Origin: Metarhizobium sp964253915
GTDB taxonomy: Bacteria; Pseudomonadota; Alphaproteobacteria; Rhizobiales; Rhizobiaceae
Direction: 5' to 3'
Length of the DNA stretch: 64,000 nucleotides
Assembly: GCF_964253915.1 (NCBI RefSeq)
Contig: NZ_CAXUSG020000001.1
Span: forward strand, 186,001 to 250,000
Shown here: positions 9,098 to 17,699 of the stretch, piece after piece
Numbering within the stretch: position 1 is the stretch's first letter
Layout: the number at the start of each line of letters is the position of its first letter
The notes under the pieces: generated by a model
Told to the model about the DNA's origin: nothing
Seen by the model: the letters and a program-made list of their open reading frames with translations, nothing else
Database searches by the model: none
Program-made: the position numbers and the translations under genes

Positions 9098-10204
9098 TCA
9101 CGCCTTCCTGGCCATGGAGTAATAAAGCCGCGCCAGTGCCGGGCGGGACATGTATTCGAGCGCGCCGGCAAACAGGATGACGAGACCCTGAATGACCACG
9201 ATCATCTCGCGGGTGATGTTCGGCATTTCGAACGACACCCAGTCGCCGCCCTGGTAGAGTATGCCGAACAGGATGGCGGCAAGGACGATGCCGGCCGGAT
9301 GGTTGCGGCCCATCAGCGACACGGCGATGCCGACGAAGCCGGCGCCGCCGACGAATTCCACCTGCAGGCGGCCGGAGGAGCCAAGCACCGGGTTCAGCGC
9401 CATCATGCCTGCCAGGCCGCCGGAGATCAGCATGGCGATGATGACCGTGCGGGCATAAGGAATGCCGGCATAGACCGCCGCCGACGGGCTGATGCCCAGC
9501 GTGCGCATCTCGTAACCGAGCTTGGTGCGCCAGATCAGCGCCCAGACGACGACGCACATCACCAGCGCCACCAGGAAGGAGACGTTGAAGGGCGCAGGGC
9601 CGAGCTTCAGCCCCACCAGCGCCATCAACCAGTCGAGCTTCGGCAACTGTCCGCCTTCGAGGAAGGTGCGGGTTTCCGGTGCCATCTTGCCCGGCACGAT
9701 CAGCACGTTGACCAGCAGGTAGACCATCAGCGCCGCGCCGATGAAATTGAACATGATGGTGGTGATGACGATGTGGCTGCCGCGCTTGGCCTGCAGGAAG
9801 GCCGGGATGAAGGCCCAGCCGGCGCCGAACAGGGCGGCACCCAGGATCGCGAAGGGCATCGTCACGTACCAAGGCACGTAATGATCGAGCGACAGCGCCA
9901 CCAGCGCAGCACCCAGCCCGCCGACGTAAGCCTGGCCTTCCGAACCGATGTTGAACAAGCCGGCATGGATGGCGACGGCCACCGAAAGCCCGGTGAAGAT
10001 GAAGTTGGTGGCGTAATACAGCGTAAAACCGATGCCTTCGCCGCTGCCGAGGGCGCCTTCGAGCATCAACTGCAGTGCCACGAAGGGGTTTTCACCGATG
10101 GACCAGACGACGAGGCCGGAAAAGAAGAAGGCCAGCACGAGGTTGATGATCGGAATGAGGCCGAAGGTGATCCAGCCGGGAAGGGGGAGAGATGCGGTGT
10201 TCAT
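9098..10204 (-). CDS. Nucleoside ABC transporter permease (first subunit)
   Basis: 368 residues with multiple membrane segments, BPD_transp_2 family, YufP/NupB-like. The family motif around AGLFNIGSEGQAYVG is present, as is the cytoplasmic loop RTLGISPSAAVYAGI. The ATG was chosen because it follows the ATPase stop by seven bases with GAGG in between; an in-frame ATG six codons upstream would overlap the ATPase gene. It pairs with the downstream permease and is energised by the upstream ATPase. Confidence 0.92.
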   Translation of the reverse strand: MNTASLPLPGWITFGLIPIINLVLAFFFSGLVVWSIGENPFVALQLMLEGALGSGEGIGFTLYYATNFIFTGLSVAVAIHAGLFNIGSEGQAYVGGLGAALVALSLDHYVPWYVTMPFAILGAALFGAGWAFIPAFLQAKRGSHIVITTIMFNFIGAALMVYLLVNVLIVPGKMAPETRTFLEGGQLPKLDWLMALVGLKLGPAPFNVSFLVALVMCVVVWALIWRTKLGYEMRTLGISPSAAVYAGIPYARTVIIAMLISGGLAGMMALNPVLGSSGRLQVEFVGGAGFVGIAVSLMGRNHPAGIVLAAILFGILYQGGDWVSFEMPNITREMIVVIQGLVILFAGALEYMSRPALARLYYSMARKA

Positions 10205-10211
10205 CGGGGCC

Positions 10212-11720
10212 TCACGCGGCAATGCCGGCCATCATCAGGCCGAGGGTCTGTTCGCCGGCATCCGCCGTCTTTTCGCCGACGATCTGGCCGGCGAACATCA
10301 CGAGGATGCGGTCGGAAAGGGCGCGGATCTCGTCGAGTTCGACCGAGACCAGCAATTGCGCCTTGCCGGCGTCACGCATGTCGATGATGCGGCGATGGAT
10401 GAATTCGATGGCGCCGATATCGACGCCGCGGGTCGGCTGGCCGATCAGCAAAAGTTTCGGATCGCGCTCGATCTCGCGGGCGACGACGATCTTCTGCTGG
10501 TTGCCGCCCGAAAAATTCGCCGTCCGCAGCCGAGGATTGGGGGGGCGGATGTCGTATTTTTCGATCTTTTCGACCGCATCCTTCTTGATCGCGTCGAGGT
10601 CGAGGAACAGGCCGCCATACTTCGGATCGCGGTGATAGCCGAGGATGGCGTTTTCATATTCCTCGAAACGCAGCACCAGGCCCATGTGGTGGCGGTCTTC
10701 CGGGATGTGAGCAAGGCCGAGATCGCGCAGCCGTGCCGGATCGGCCCGGCCGATCGGTTGGCCGTCGATCAGGATTTCGCCAGAGGATGGCGCACGGATG
10801 CCGGAGATCGCCTCCAGCAGTTCCGACTGGCCGTTGCCGGCCACGCCGGCGATGCCGACGATCTCGCCGGCGCGTACGTCGAAGGAAACATTGTCGACCA
10901 TGGTGACGCCGCGGCCGTCCTTGACGGTGAGGTTGCGCACCGACAGCACCACGTCGCCAGGCTTGGCCTCGCCCTTTTCGACGCGCAGCAGCACGCGGCG
11001 GCCGACCATCAGCTCGGCCAGCTCTTCGACGGTGGTCTCGGCCGTCTTGCGTGTCGCCACCATCTCGCCGCGGCGCATGACCGACACCGTGTCGGTGATC
11101 GCCATGATCTCGCGCAGCTTGTGGGTGATGAGGATGACGGTCTTGCCCTGGTCGCGCAGCACGCCGAGGATGCGGAACAGGTGATCGGCCTCCGCCGGCG
11201 TCAGCACCCCGGTCGGCTCGTCGAGGATAAGGATCTCGGCGCCGCGATACATGGCCTTCAGGATTTCGACGCGCTGCTGCAATCCGACCGGCAGTTCCTC
11301 GATGACAGCATCGGGATCGACTTCGAGGCCGTAGTCGTTTGCCAGCCGCTTCAGCTCGGCGCGTGCCTTGGCAACACCGCCGGCGAGCAGCATGCCGCCT
11401 TCCGCGCCGAGCACCAGGTTTTCAAGCACGGTAAAATTCTCGACCAGCATGAAGTGCTGGTGCACCATGCCGATGCCGGCATTGATCGCCGCCTGGCTGT
11501 CGCGGATGGTGACGGGCGTACCGCCGACGCGGATCTCGCCGCTGTCGGCATGATAGAAACCGTAAAGGATCGACATCAGCGTCGACTTGCCGGCGCCGTT
11601 TTCGCCGATGATGCCGTGGATCGAGCCCTTGGCGACGGCCAGATTGATGTTCTTGTTGGCGTGGACGGCACCGAACTTCTTGTCGATGCCCACGAGTTCT
11701 ATGGCGGGCGCTTGGCTCAC
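10212..11720 (-). CDS. Nucleoside ABC transporter, double ATPase subunit
   Basis: About 502 residues with two fused ABC domains, the layout of sugar and nucleoside importers of the RbsA/YufO type. Domain 1 has Walker A GENGAGKST and Walker B ILILDEPTGVLTP. Domain 2 has the degenerate Walker A GVAGNGQSE, a signature NFSGGNQQK and LLLIGQPTRGVDIG. The start is taken as GTG at 11720, which has GGAG nine bases upstream; an in-frame ATG ten codons earlier (11750) has no good ribosome-binding site. The gene is separated by a hairpin from the binding-protein gene upstream and precedes the first permease by seven bases. Confidence 0.9.
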   Translation of the reverse strand: MSQAPAIELVGIDKKFGAVHANKNINLAVAKGSIHGIIGENGAGKSTLMSILYGFYHADSGEIRVGGTPVTIRDSQAAINAGIGMVHQHFMLVENFTVLENLVLGAEGGMLLAGGVAKARAELKRLANDYGLEVDPDAVIEELPVGLQQRVEILKAMYRGAEILILDEPTGVLTPAEADHLFRILGVLRDQGKTVILITHKLREIMAITDTVSVMRRGEMVATRKTAETTVEELAELMVGRRVLLRVEKGEAKPGDVVLSVRNLTVKDGRGVTMVDNVSFDVRAGEIVGIAGVAGNGQSELLEAISGIRAPSSGEILIDGQPIGRADPARLRDLGLAHIPEDRHHMGLVLRFEEYENAILGYHRDPKYGGLFLDLDAIKKDAVEKIEKYDIRPPNPRLRTANFSGGNQQKIVVAREIERDPKLLLIGQPTRGVDIGAIEFIHRRIIDMRDAGKAQLLVSVELDEIRALSDRILVMFAGQIVGEKTADAGEQTLGLMMAGIAA

Positions 11721-11897
11721 GTTGTGCGGCTCCAGAGCTGGACATTCCAAAGGGCGTTTCAGACGGAATATACGTCGTCGGCGGTCACGCAGGGCCGCAA
11801 GCCTGCCGTGGCGCCGGACGCATCATCCCCTGCCTAAATCCGTGCCGGTATCGCCATCAGGCCGACCGGCCGCCTCTCGGGAAAGCCCGGGACATAC

Positions 11898-11933
11898 AAA
11901 AAAGGCGTGTGGCGGATTGCTCCGCCCCACGCC
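11898..11933 (-). terminator. Hairpin after the BMP binding-protein gene
   Basis: A 13-bp stem with one mismatch (11904-11916 with 11921-11933), tetraloop, followed on the minus strand by six T. It lies just after the binding-protein stop and before the ATPase gene. Read-through past such a partial terminator would explain how a transporter operon makes more binding protein than membrane components; this last point is inference. Confidence 0.75.
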
Positions 11934-11947
11934 CCGTCAAAAACCTG

Positions 11948-12940
11948 TCACTTCGGGCAGGAATTGTCGCTCATGTAGTCGTGGACCTTGACGGTGCCGG
12001 CAATGATGTCGGCCTTCGCCTTGTCGACCGCAGCCTGGATTTCCGGCGTGATCAGCGGCTTGTTGTTGTCGTCGAGCGCCCAGCCCACGCCGTCTTCCTT
12101 GACGCCGAGTGCCTGGATGCCGGCCGTGAACTTGTCGCCCTTGGTGTCAGCGAAACCGTTGTAGACGGCGAGGTCGACACGCTTGACCATCGAGGTCAAG
12201 ACCGAACCCGGATGCAGGTGGTTCTGGTTGGAATCGACGCCGATCGACAGCTTCTTGTTGTCGGCGGCCGTCTGCAGCACGCCGAGGCCGGTGGCGCCGG
12301 CTGCCGCGTAGATCACGTCTGCGCCCTGGTCGATCTGGTTCTTCGTCAGTTCGCCGCCGCGCACCGGATCGTTCCAGGCAGCACCGGTGGTGCCGGTCAT
12401 GTTCTGGAAGACTTCGATCTTGGCATTGGCCGCACGGGCGCCCTGCTCGTAGCCGCATTCGAACTTGCGGATCAGCGGAATGTCCATGCCGCCGACGAAG
12501 CCGACCTTACCGGTCTTCGAGGCCAGGCCTGCCACGACGCCCACGAGATAGGAACCCTCTTCTTCCTTGTAGACGACGGAACGGACGTTCGGCTTGTCGA
12601 CGACGGAGTCGACGATCACGAACTTGGTGTCGGGGAATTCAGCGGCAACCTTCTCGATGGCAGACGTCCAGGCGAAGGATACGGCAACAACCGGGTTGAA
12701 GCCGCGGCTCGCGAAGTTGCGGATCGCCTGCTCGCCCTGCGTATCGCCGGTCGGCTCGAAATCGCGGTATTCGACACCGGTTTCCGCCTTGAACTTTTCG
12801 GCGCCGTTATAGGCCGCTTCGTTGAACGATTTGTCGAACTTGCCGCCGGTGCCATAGACCAGCGCCGGCTTGATGTCGGCGGCAAGAGCCGTTGTCGACA
12901 TGGCAGCCAAGGCAAGGAGACCGAAGAGGGATTTTTTCAT
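11948..12940 (-). CDS. BMP-family nucleoside-binding protein of the ABC transporter
   Basis: 330 residues with a clear Sec signal peptide, likely cut after ALA in SLFGLLALAAMSTTALA. The mature protein is of the Bmp/Med family (periplasmic-binding fold), with KFDKSFNEAAYNG, GGMDIPLIRKFECGYEQGA and GVDSNQNHL typical of the family. Members with this gene context bind purine or pyrimidine nucleosides. It is the first gene of the cluster; the downstream ATPase, permeases and catabolic enzymes point to nucleoside import for use as carbon and nitrogen source or for salvage. The family assignment is firm, the exact ligand is inferred. Confidence 0.92.
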   Translation of the reverse strand: MKKSLFGLLALAAMSTTALAADIKPALVYGTGGKFDKSFNEAAYNGAEKFKAETGVEYRDFEPTGDTQGEQAIRNFASRGFNPVVAVSFAWTSAIEKVAAEFPDTKFVIVDSVVDKPNVRSVVYKEEEGSYLVGVVAGLASKTGKVGFVGGMDIPLIRKFECGYEQGARAANAKIEVFQNMTGTTGAAWNDPVRGGELTKNQIDQGADVIYAAAGATGLGVLQTAADNKKLSIGVDSNQNHLHPGSVLTSMVKRVDLAVYNGFADTKGDKFTAGIQALGVKEDGVGWALDDNNKPLITPEIQAAVDKAKADIIAGTVKVHDYMSDNSCPK

Positions 12941-13153
12941 TGTGCAGCCCTTGTTGCTATTGATCTTTTTGGGTCCTCCCGCACGCCTGTTTTTGTTGTC
13001 AGGCCTGTCTGCGGAACTGCCGGCCTCTTTTCCAGAGGCTCGGTGTACGATCATCCTTGCATGGCTCGTAGAAAAATTCACCAGAAATTTTTCGCTTGGT
13101 AAAGAAATGTGGGAAAAGCGAAACTGGCCCCAAACACACAGGTTTTCGCCCTC

Positions 13154-13165
13154 GAAAGCGCTTTC
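13154..13165. promoter_or_regulatory. Possible LacI-type operator upstream of the nucleoside operon
   Basis: A perfect 12-bp palindrome GAAAGCGCTTTC lies 214 bases upstream of the binding-protein start and overlaps the end of msrA. Its CG centre and A/T-rich arms resemble LacI-family operators, which commonly control nucleoside and sugar uptake. A single palindrome this short could be chance. Confidence 0.3.
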
Positions 13166-13829
13166 AGCCGCCGTTTCGCTCGAGGACGGGGCAGGCGATG
13201 CCGGTGCCGCGCAGACCGCAGTAGCCTCCCGGATTCCTGGCGAGATATTGCTGGTGGTAGTCTTCGGCATAATAGAATTCGCCTGCCGGCGCGATCTCGG
13301 TCGTCACCTTCGATGTACGGCCCGCAGCCTTCAGGGCCGCCTGGAAAATCTCCCGCATCCGCATGGCGGATTCCAGCTGCTCCGGTGTCGTCGTATAGAT
13401 CGCCGAGCGGTAGGTGGTGCCGATGTCGTTGCCCTGGCGCATGCCCTGGGTCGGATCGTGCTCTTCGAAGAACAGCTTCAGTAGTCGTTCGGTTGTGGTT
13501 TCGGAGGGATCGTAGACCACCTTGACGACTTCGGTGTGGCCGGTAAGCCCGGTGATGGTTTCCTGGTAGGTTGGGTTCGGCGTAAAACCGCCGGCATAAC
13601 CGGCTGCGGTCAGCCATACGCCCGGGGTTTTCCACAAGAGCCGTTCGGCGCCCCAGAAGCACCCCATTCCCAGATGGATGGTTTCGAAGCCTGCCGGGCA
13701 CGGTCCTTTCAGCGGCCGCCCGTTGACGAAATGCGCTGCCGCCGTGGCGATTGCCTCGCTGCGGCCGGCAAGTGCTGCCTGCGCCGTCGGCATCGTCGTC
13801 TTGCGGCTGAACATCTCGACAAGAAACAT
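13164..13829 (-). CDS. msrA: Peptide-methionine (S)-S-oxide reductase
   Basis: 221 residues. It repairs oxidised methionine (S-sulfoxide) in proteins and free methionine. The active-site motif GMGCFWGAE is present, along with the family stretches EVVKVVYDP, RSAIYTT and YYAEDYHQQYL; the C-terminal GYCGLRGTGIACPV carries two further Cys that could serve as resolving residues. The ATG follows AAGGA. About 40 residues precede the usual core. No signal peptide is visible, so it is cytoplasmic. Confidence 0.96.
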   Translation of the reverse strand: MFLVEMFSRKTTMPTAQAALAGRSEAIATAAAHFVNGRPLKGPCPAGFETIHLGMGCFWGAERLLWKTPGVWLTAAGYAGGFTPNPTYQETITGLTGHTEVVKVVYDPSETTTERLLKLFFEEHDPTQGMRQGNDIGTTYRSAIYTTTPEQLESAMRMREIFQAALKAAGRTSKVTTEIAPAGEFYYAEDYHQQYLARNPGGYCGLRGTGIACPVLERNGG

Positions 13830-13852
13830 CGTCTTTCCTTCGTCCGTGGCCG

Positions 13853-14170
13853 CTATACGGCAAACCCGTTATCGGCATTTTCCCGGCGGTACCCGATGAT
13901 CCAGAAAGCGAGCGCCAGAACGAGAAAGACCGCAAAAGTCGGCTGGAACAGCACCCAGCTCAGCGCCGGGTTCCAGACCCAGGGGTGCAGGTAGTGTTCC
14001 ACCATCTCCTCGACATACATCAGCGTCACGGGGCTGAGGTCCAGCCAGGCGCTGCCGAAGGAGGTCAACACCATGTCGGAGGCGGAGACGGACTGGATCG
14101 AATCGATGGTGCCGGCAATGACGGCCAACACCAGGCAAATCATGCTCAAGAAGCGAAAGAAAAAGCCCAT
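13853..14170 (-). CDS. Small inner-membrane protein, unknown function
   Basis: 105 residues with two predicted membrane helices, about residues 3-25 (FFFRFLSMICLVLAVIAG) and 75-95 (FAVFLVLALAFWIIG), and a short acidic and aromatic loop between. The ATG at 14170 is favoured because the protein then begins with the first helix; AAGGGA is close upstream. It lies 23 bases upstream of msrA on the same strand and may be co-transcribed. It resembles conserved hypothetical membrane proteins of rhizobia, but no function can be named. Confidence 0.75.
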   Translation of the reverse strand: MGFFFRFLSMICLVLAVIAGTIDSIQSVSASDMVLTSFGSAWLDLSPVTLMYVEEMVEHYLHPWVWNPALSWVLFQPTFAVFLVLALAFWIIGYRRENADNGFAV

Positions 14171-14304
14171 CGAGTCCCTTGTCCCGCGCCGCCGGGCGAC
14201 GCTCTTTCCGTCCGGCGGGGATGATAAGGGCGGTGTTCGCATTGCGCAATGCGGCAGAAAAAACAGTTTTGTTACAGGATCTGCAAAAAACCGTCAGATT
14301 CCGG

Positions 14305-14332
14305 TTGATCCCGCAACGATCCTCGTTATATA
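14305..14332 (+). promoter_or_regulatory. Putative sigma-70 promoter for tRNA-Ser
   Basis: TTGATC and TATATA are separated by 16 bases. Transcription would start about 35-40 bases upstream of the mature tRNA 5' end. Confidence 0.5.
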
Positions 14333-14376
14333 CCGCGCCCGTTCGGTTCGATTGCTTGCACGCAACGGCCAGCAGT

Positions 14377-14466
14377 GGACAGGTGGCCGAGTGGTTTAAG
14401 GCGCACGCCTGGAACGCGTGTGTACGTGAAAGCGTACCGAGGGTTCGAATCCCTCCCTGTCCGCCA
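14377..14466 (+). tRNA. tRNA-Ser (anticodon GGA)
   Basis: A 90-base gene including an encoded CCA. The acceptor stem GGACAGG pairs with CCTGTCC, the anticodon stem CACGC/GCGTG encloses loop CTGGAAC with anticodon GGA at 14411-14413, a long class II variable arm follows, and GGTTCGAAT marks the T arm. It reads UCC and UCU serine codons. No integrated element is seen at its 3' end. Confidence 0.97.
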
Positions 14467-14600
14467 TTTTCCATTTCAAGCGATTGATTTTTGCTGCTAA
14501 TTTGGCTTCCTGTCTATTCTCCCGACAGGTTGGGCAATTTTTGTTGGCCATTTCTTCGGAGATGGCCGTGAGGCGCCTGGGCGAACGCTGCTTGAGCGCT

Positions 14601-15134
14601 CTATCTGTCGTTCCAACCGGAGCGCGCCAACTCGTACCATACTTCACCATGCTCCTTTCCCGGAATGGCATCGGGTGAGTCGCTGGGAACAGTGCGGGCG
14701 TAAATCATGCCGATCTTTTCCATCACGCGTCGCGAGGCTTGGTTAACCGTCATCGTGGTCGCCACGATCCTGTCGTAGCCGCCGGTTTCGAAACCCCAGT
14801 CGACGAGAGCCGATGCGCCTTCCGAGGCCAGGCCCTGGCCCCAGTCCATCCGGCGCAGGCGGTAGCCGAGTTCGGCCAGCATGTCGTTCTCCGGCCAAAG
14901 GCAGAACCACCCCACGAAGGCGCCGTTGCCCGTGCGGCGCGCCGTCCAGACGTAAGGCTCCGTTCCGCTGGGCATCAGGAACGTCGCGTTCGGATCGGCC
15001 CGGTCGCGATCGACCGCGTGTCCGCCGTTCAGGAAGAGCATGACCTCGGGGTCACGCTCGAGTGCGATGAAATCGGTGCAGTCATCGGGAGAGCAGGGGC
15101 TGAGCGTGAGGTGCTTCGTCTGCAGAACGGCCAT
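14601..15134 (-). CDS. GNAT-family N-acetyltransferase (RimJ/RimL-like)
   Basis: 177 residues. The layout is that of the RimJ/RimL acetyltransferase group: TKHLTLSPCSPDD at the N-terminus, GNGAFVGWFCLWP, ELGYRLRRMDWGQGLASEGASALVDW carries the acetyl-CoA-binding Q-G-L-A-x-E-G loop, and VNQASRRVMEKIGM is the usual C-terminal motif. The start MAVLQ fits the usual spacing to the first strand; an in-frame ATG six codons upstream (15152) is possible. The acetyl acceptor is unknown. It is convergent with the tRNA-Ser gene. Confidence 0.85.
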   Translation of the reverse strand: MAVLQTKHLTLSPCSPDDCTDFIALERDPEVMLFLNGGHAVDRDRADPNATFLMPSGTEPYVWTARRTGNGAFVGWFCLWPENDMLAELGYRLRRMDWGQGLASEGASALVDWGFETGGYDRIVATTMTVNQASRRVMEKIGMIYARTVPSDSPDAIPGKEHGEVWYELARSGWNDR

Positions 15135-15311
15135 TGTCGAACATCCATCCATGTTCAGGCAATTTGCGACGGTCGTATAAAATGGTCAATGAGCCTGCCG
15201 ATAAAACGGGTTGCGCGCAACCGCATCGGGGCAGGGCAGCCGGGCATCGGTAACAAGGGCGAGGCGCACCTGGCCCTCAATCCGGCCCGCTTGCAGAAGG
15301 GGCTGCCGGGC

Positions 15312-15542
15312 TCAGGCAGTGCCTTCGCCGTCCGGCTCGGGCTCGTTTTCGTATTCGTATGCGTCGCAGAACAGCTTGCCGTTGCGGCCCCAGTCTTCCC
15401 GGCTCACGTCGGTGAAGATGAAATTGATCGTTTCCGGTTTGCATTTCGCGATGCGGGCGAATTCGCGGGTGAGCACTTCGGCCAGTTCCCGTTTCTGCTC
15501 CAGTGTGCGGCCCGGAAACCAATCGACACGAATGAAAGGCAT
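15312..15542 (-). CDS. 4-oxalocrotonate tautomerase-family protein
   Basis: A 76-residue protein beginning MPFIRVDWFPGRTLEQK, so Pro2 would be the catalytic N-terminal base after Met removal, as in the tautomerase superfamily. The rest (KRELAEVLTREFARIAKCKPETINFIF) matches the beta-alpha-beta fold. GGGAGA lies upstream of the ATG. The open frame extends further upstream but without tautomerase-like sequence. It is divergent from the LysR gene 255 bases away, so LysR control is possible but unproven. Natural substrate unknown. Confidence 0.88.
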   Translation of the reverse strand: MPFIRVDWFPGRTLEQKRELAEVLTREFARIAKCKPETINFIFTDVSREDWGRNGKLFCDAYEYENEPEPDGEGTA

Positions 15543-15797
15543 GATGGATCTCCCTCTTGCAGCCGGCTCGGGTCCCGTCGGGCCGTGGGCGGCCCGCCGA
15601 AAACTGGTTAGCCGGTTGCGCCTGCCATTCCCAATCGGATTTGCCGCTGCCATCTTATCCGCTTTTCTTATGGAGGCGTTTGCAGCGTAAAAGTGCCGTT
15701 CGCCTCGACGGACGATCAAGAGCAGGCCATAGTCCGGCAATTGGCGCAACCGTCCGCTACGGCGCGCCGTGATACCGAAGGCCTATGGATCTGATAC

Positions 15798-16727
15798 ATG
15801 CGCGTTTCTCTTCGTCACTTCCGCTTTTTCGTTGCCGTTGCCGAAACCGGGCAGGTATCGAAGGCGGCCGCGGCCCTGTTCACGTCGCAGCCGGCGGTAA
15901 CGGAGGCGATCAAGACGCTCGAAACCGACATGGGTGTCAAACTGTTCAATCGCAGCCCGAAGGGCGTGACGCTGACCTATGAGGGCGCGATCTTCCTGCA
16001 GCATGCCCAGACCGTGCTTGCCGCCGCCGTGGATGCGATGCTGGCGCCGCAGCAGGTTCAGCGCGATATGGCGGGGCAGTTGACGCTTGCATGCACCCAC
16101 ACCGTGGCGGGGTATTTCGTCACGCCGCTTCTGTCGCGCTTCCGGCGGATCTTTCCGGGCATCGAGGTCAACCTCGTCGAGTTCGAGCGGCCGGAAATCG
16201 AGCGGCGGGTCCTGTCAGGCGAAGTAGACCTGGCCGTCTGCCTGCTGTCACCGCTGGAGAGCGGCGACCGGATCGAGACCGAATTGCTGGTACGGTCGAA
16301 AAGACGGCTGTGGTTGCCTGCAAATCACGGCTTGCTGGACCGCAAGAGCATCTCGTTGCGCGACATTCAGGCCGAACCCTACATCATGCTGGCCGTGGAC
16401 GATGCCGAGGAGACGACGCTGGCCTATTTCCGGAGTGCCGGCCTGGAGCCGAATGTCGTCTTCCGCACCACCTCGATGGAGGCCATCCGCAACGTCGTGG
16501 CCGAAGGTTTCGGCGTCACCATCCTGTCGGACATGGTCTACCGGCCTTGGTCGCTCGATGGCATTAGGCTCGCTGCCGCCTCCATTTCCGACCTTGTGCC
16601 GAGCATGGATATCGGCCTCGTCTGGAACCGCAGCGCCGGGCTCAGCCGCGATGCGAAAGTCTTCGTCGATGTCTGCCGTGCCGGTTCGGGCATCGTGGGC
16701 GGCATTGTTTACGACGAGCCGCATTGA
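15798..16727 (+). CDS. LysR-family transcriptional regulator
   Basis: 309 residues. The N-terminal winged helix-turn-helix (about residues 4-62) contains FVAVAETGQVSKAAAALF and SQPAVTEAIKTLE; the remainder is the LysR substrate-binding domain, with two lobes starting near GQLTLACTHTVAGYF. It lies between a divergent tautomerase gene and, 122 bases downstream on the same strand, pxpA. Either could be its target. The inducer is unknown. Confidence 0.93.
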   Translation: MRVSLRHFRFFVAVAETGQVSKAAAALFTSQPAVTEAIKTLETDMGVKLFNRSPKGVTLTYEGAIFLQHAQTVLAAAVDAMLAPQQVQRDMAGQLTLACTHTVAGYFVTPLLSRFRRIFPGIEVNLVEFERPEIERRVLSGEVDLAVCLLSPLESGDRIETELLVRSKRRLWLPANHGLLDRKSISLRDIQAEPYIMLAVDDAEETTLAYFRSAGLEPNVVFRTTSMEAIRNVVAEGFGVTILSDMVYRPWSLDGIRLAAASISDLVPSMDIGLVWNRSAGLSRDAKVFVDVCRAGSGIVGGIVYDEPH

Positions 16728-16849
16728 GGTGGTCCGGGGCGGGCGTTCATTATCGGAAATTCCGAATTTCAATATCCCGCAATAAGATTATCAAACGGCA
16801 CCCCCCGCCTGTAGCCTTGCTTTCTCATATTGAAGCAAGGGGATAGGGC

Positions 16850-17638
16850 ATGAGCCGCAAGACAATCGACATTAGCTGCGACATGGGCGAAGGGTTCGGG
16901 CGCTGGCAGCTCGGTTCCACCAACGACGAACAGCTGATGACGCTCATCAGCTCGGCAAACATCGCCACCGGCTTCCATGCCGGCGACCCGAGCCTCATGG
17001 ACCTGTCCATTCGCCGGGCACTCAGCAACAATGTCGCGCTCGGCGCTCATCCCGGTTTTCGAGACTTGCAGGGGTTCGGCCGCCGCAGAATCGAGGCCAG
17101 CGCCGAGGAGATGGTCAACGACATCGTCTACCAGATCGGGGCGCTGCGGGAATTCGCCCGGCTGCACGGCGCAAGCCTGCAGCACGTCAAGCCGCATGGG
17201 GCGCTCTATATGGCCCTGGCCGCGGATACGGCCGCATCCACCTTATTCGTCGACACCATGCGTCGCGTTGCGCCCGACACGTTCATCTACTGCATGGGCG
17301 CTTCCGAAACCTACAGGATCGCAGCACGGCAAGGGCATCCGGTCGTTCGCGAGTTCTACGCCGACCGTGAATACGATACGACCGGCAAAATTGTCTTTAC
17401 GCGCAAACCCGACGACTACAATCCGAAAAAGGCGGCTGAACGGGTGCTGCGCGCCTGCCTCGAAGGCAAGGTTCGCCCTGCCGACGGAGACGATATCGAT
17501 GTCGGTTTCGAATCCGTCTGCGTGCACTCGGATACGCCGGGTTCGGTCGAGCTGCTCGTCGCCATCCGGGAAACCCTGATGTCGAACGGCATCGAGATCG
17601 CGCCGCCTTCGGCCGCGGCGGCCAGTGCCGCGGCCTGA
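16850..17638 (+). CDS. pxpA: LamB/YcsF-family protein, 5-oxoprolinase subunit A-like
   Basis: 262 residues. The start DISCDMGEGFGRWQLG, the segments IATGFHAGDPSLM and ALGAHPGFRDLQGFGRR, and QHVKPHGALYM are signature stretches of the LamB/YcsF family. In bacteria PxpA works with PxpB and PxpC to hydrolyse 5-oxoproline to glutamate using ATP. No pxpB or pxpC gene lies next to it here, so it is an orphan in this window and could act on another lactam or pair with distant partners. A perfect hairpin follows 25 bases after the stop. Confidence 0.88.
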   Translation: MSRKTIDISCDMGEGFGRWQLGSTNDEQLMTLISSANIATGFHAGDPSLMDLSIRRALSNNVALGAHPGFRDLQGFGRRRIEASAEEMVNDIVYQIGALREFARLHGASLQHVKPHGALYMALAADTAASTLFVDTMRRVAPDTFIYCMGASETYRIAARQGHPVVREFYADREYDTTGKIVFTRKPDDYNPKKAAERVLRACLEGKVRPADGDDIDVGFESVCVHSDTPGSVELLVAIRETLMSNGIEIAPPSAAAASAAA

Positions 17639-17662
17639 GTTCGGGCCAGCGAAAAGCAGAGA

Positions 17663-17692
17663 GCGGGACCGCAGGTTTGCCTGCGGTCCCGC
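17663..17692. terminator. Terminator-like hairpin between pxpA and the DUF4214 gene
   Basis: A perfect 13-bp stem (17663-17675 with 17680-17692) and a 4-base loop between two convergent genes. There is no long T tract on the plus side; the minus side continues TCTCTGCTTTT. It may serve both genes. Confidence 0.65.
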
Positions 17693-17699
17693 CTTATCC

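Noticed and set aside
14377..14466. tRNA-Ser as an integration site of a genomic island
   Set aside because: No integrase gene and no direct repeat of the tRNA 3' end were seen downstream.
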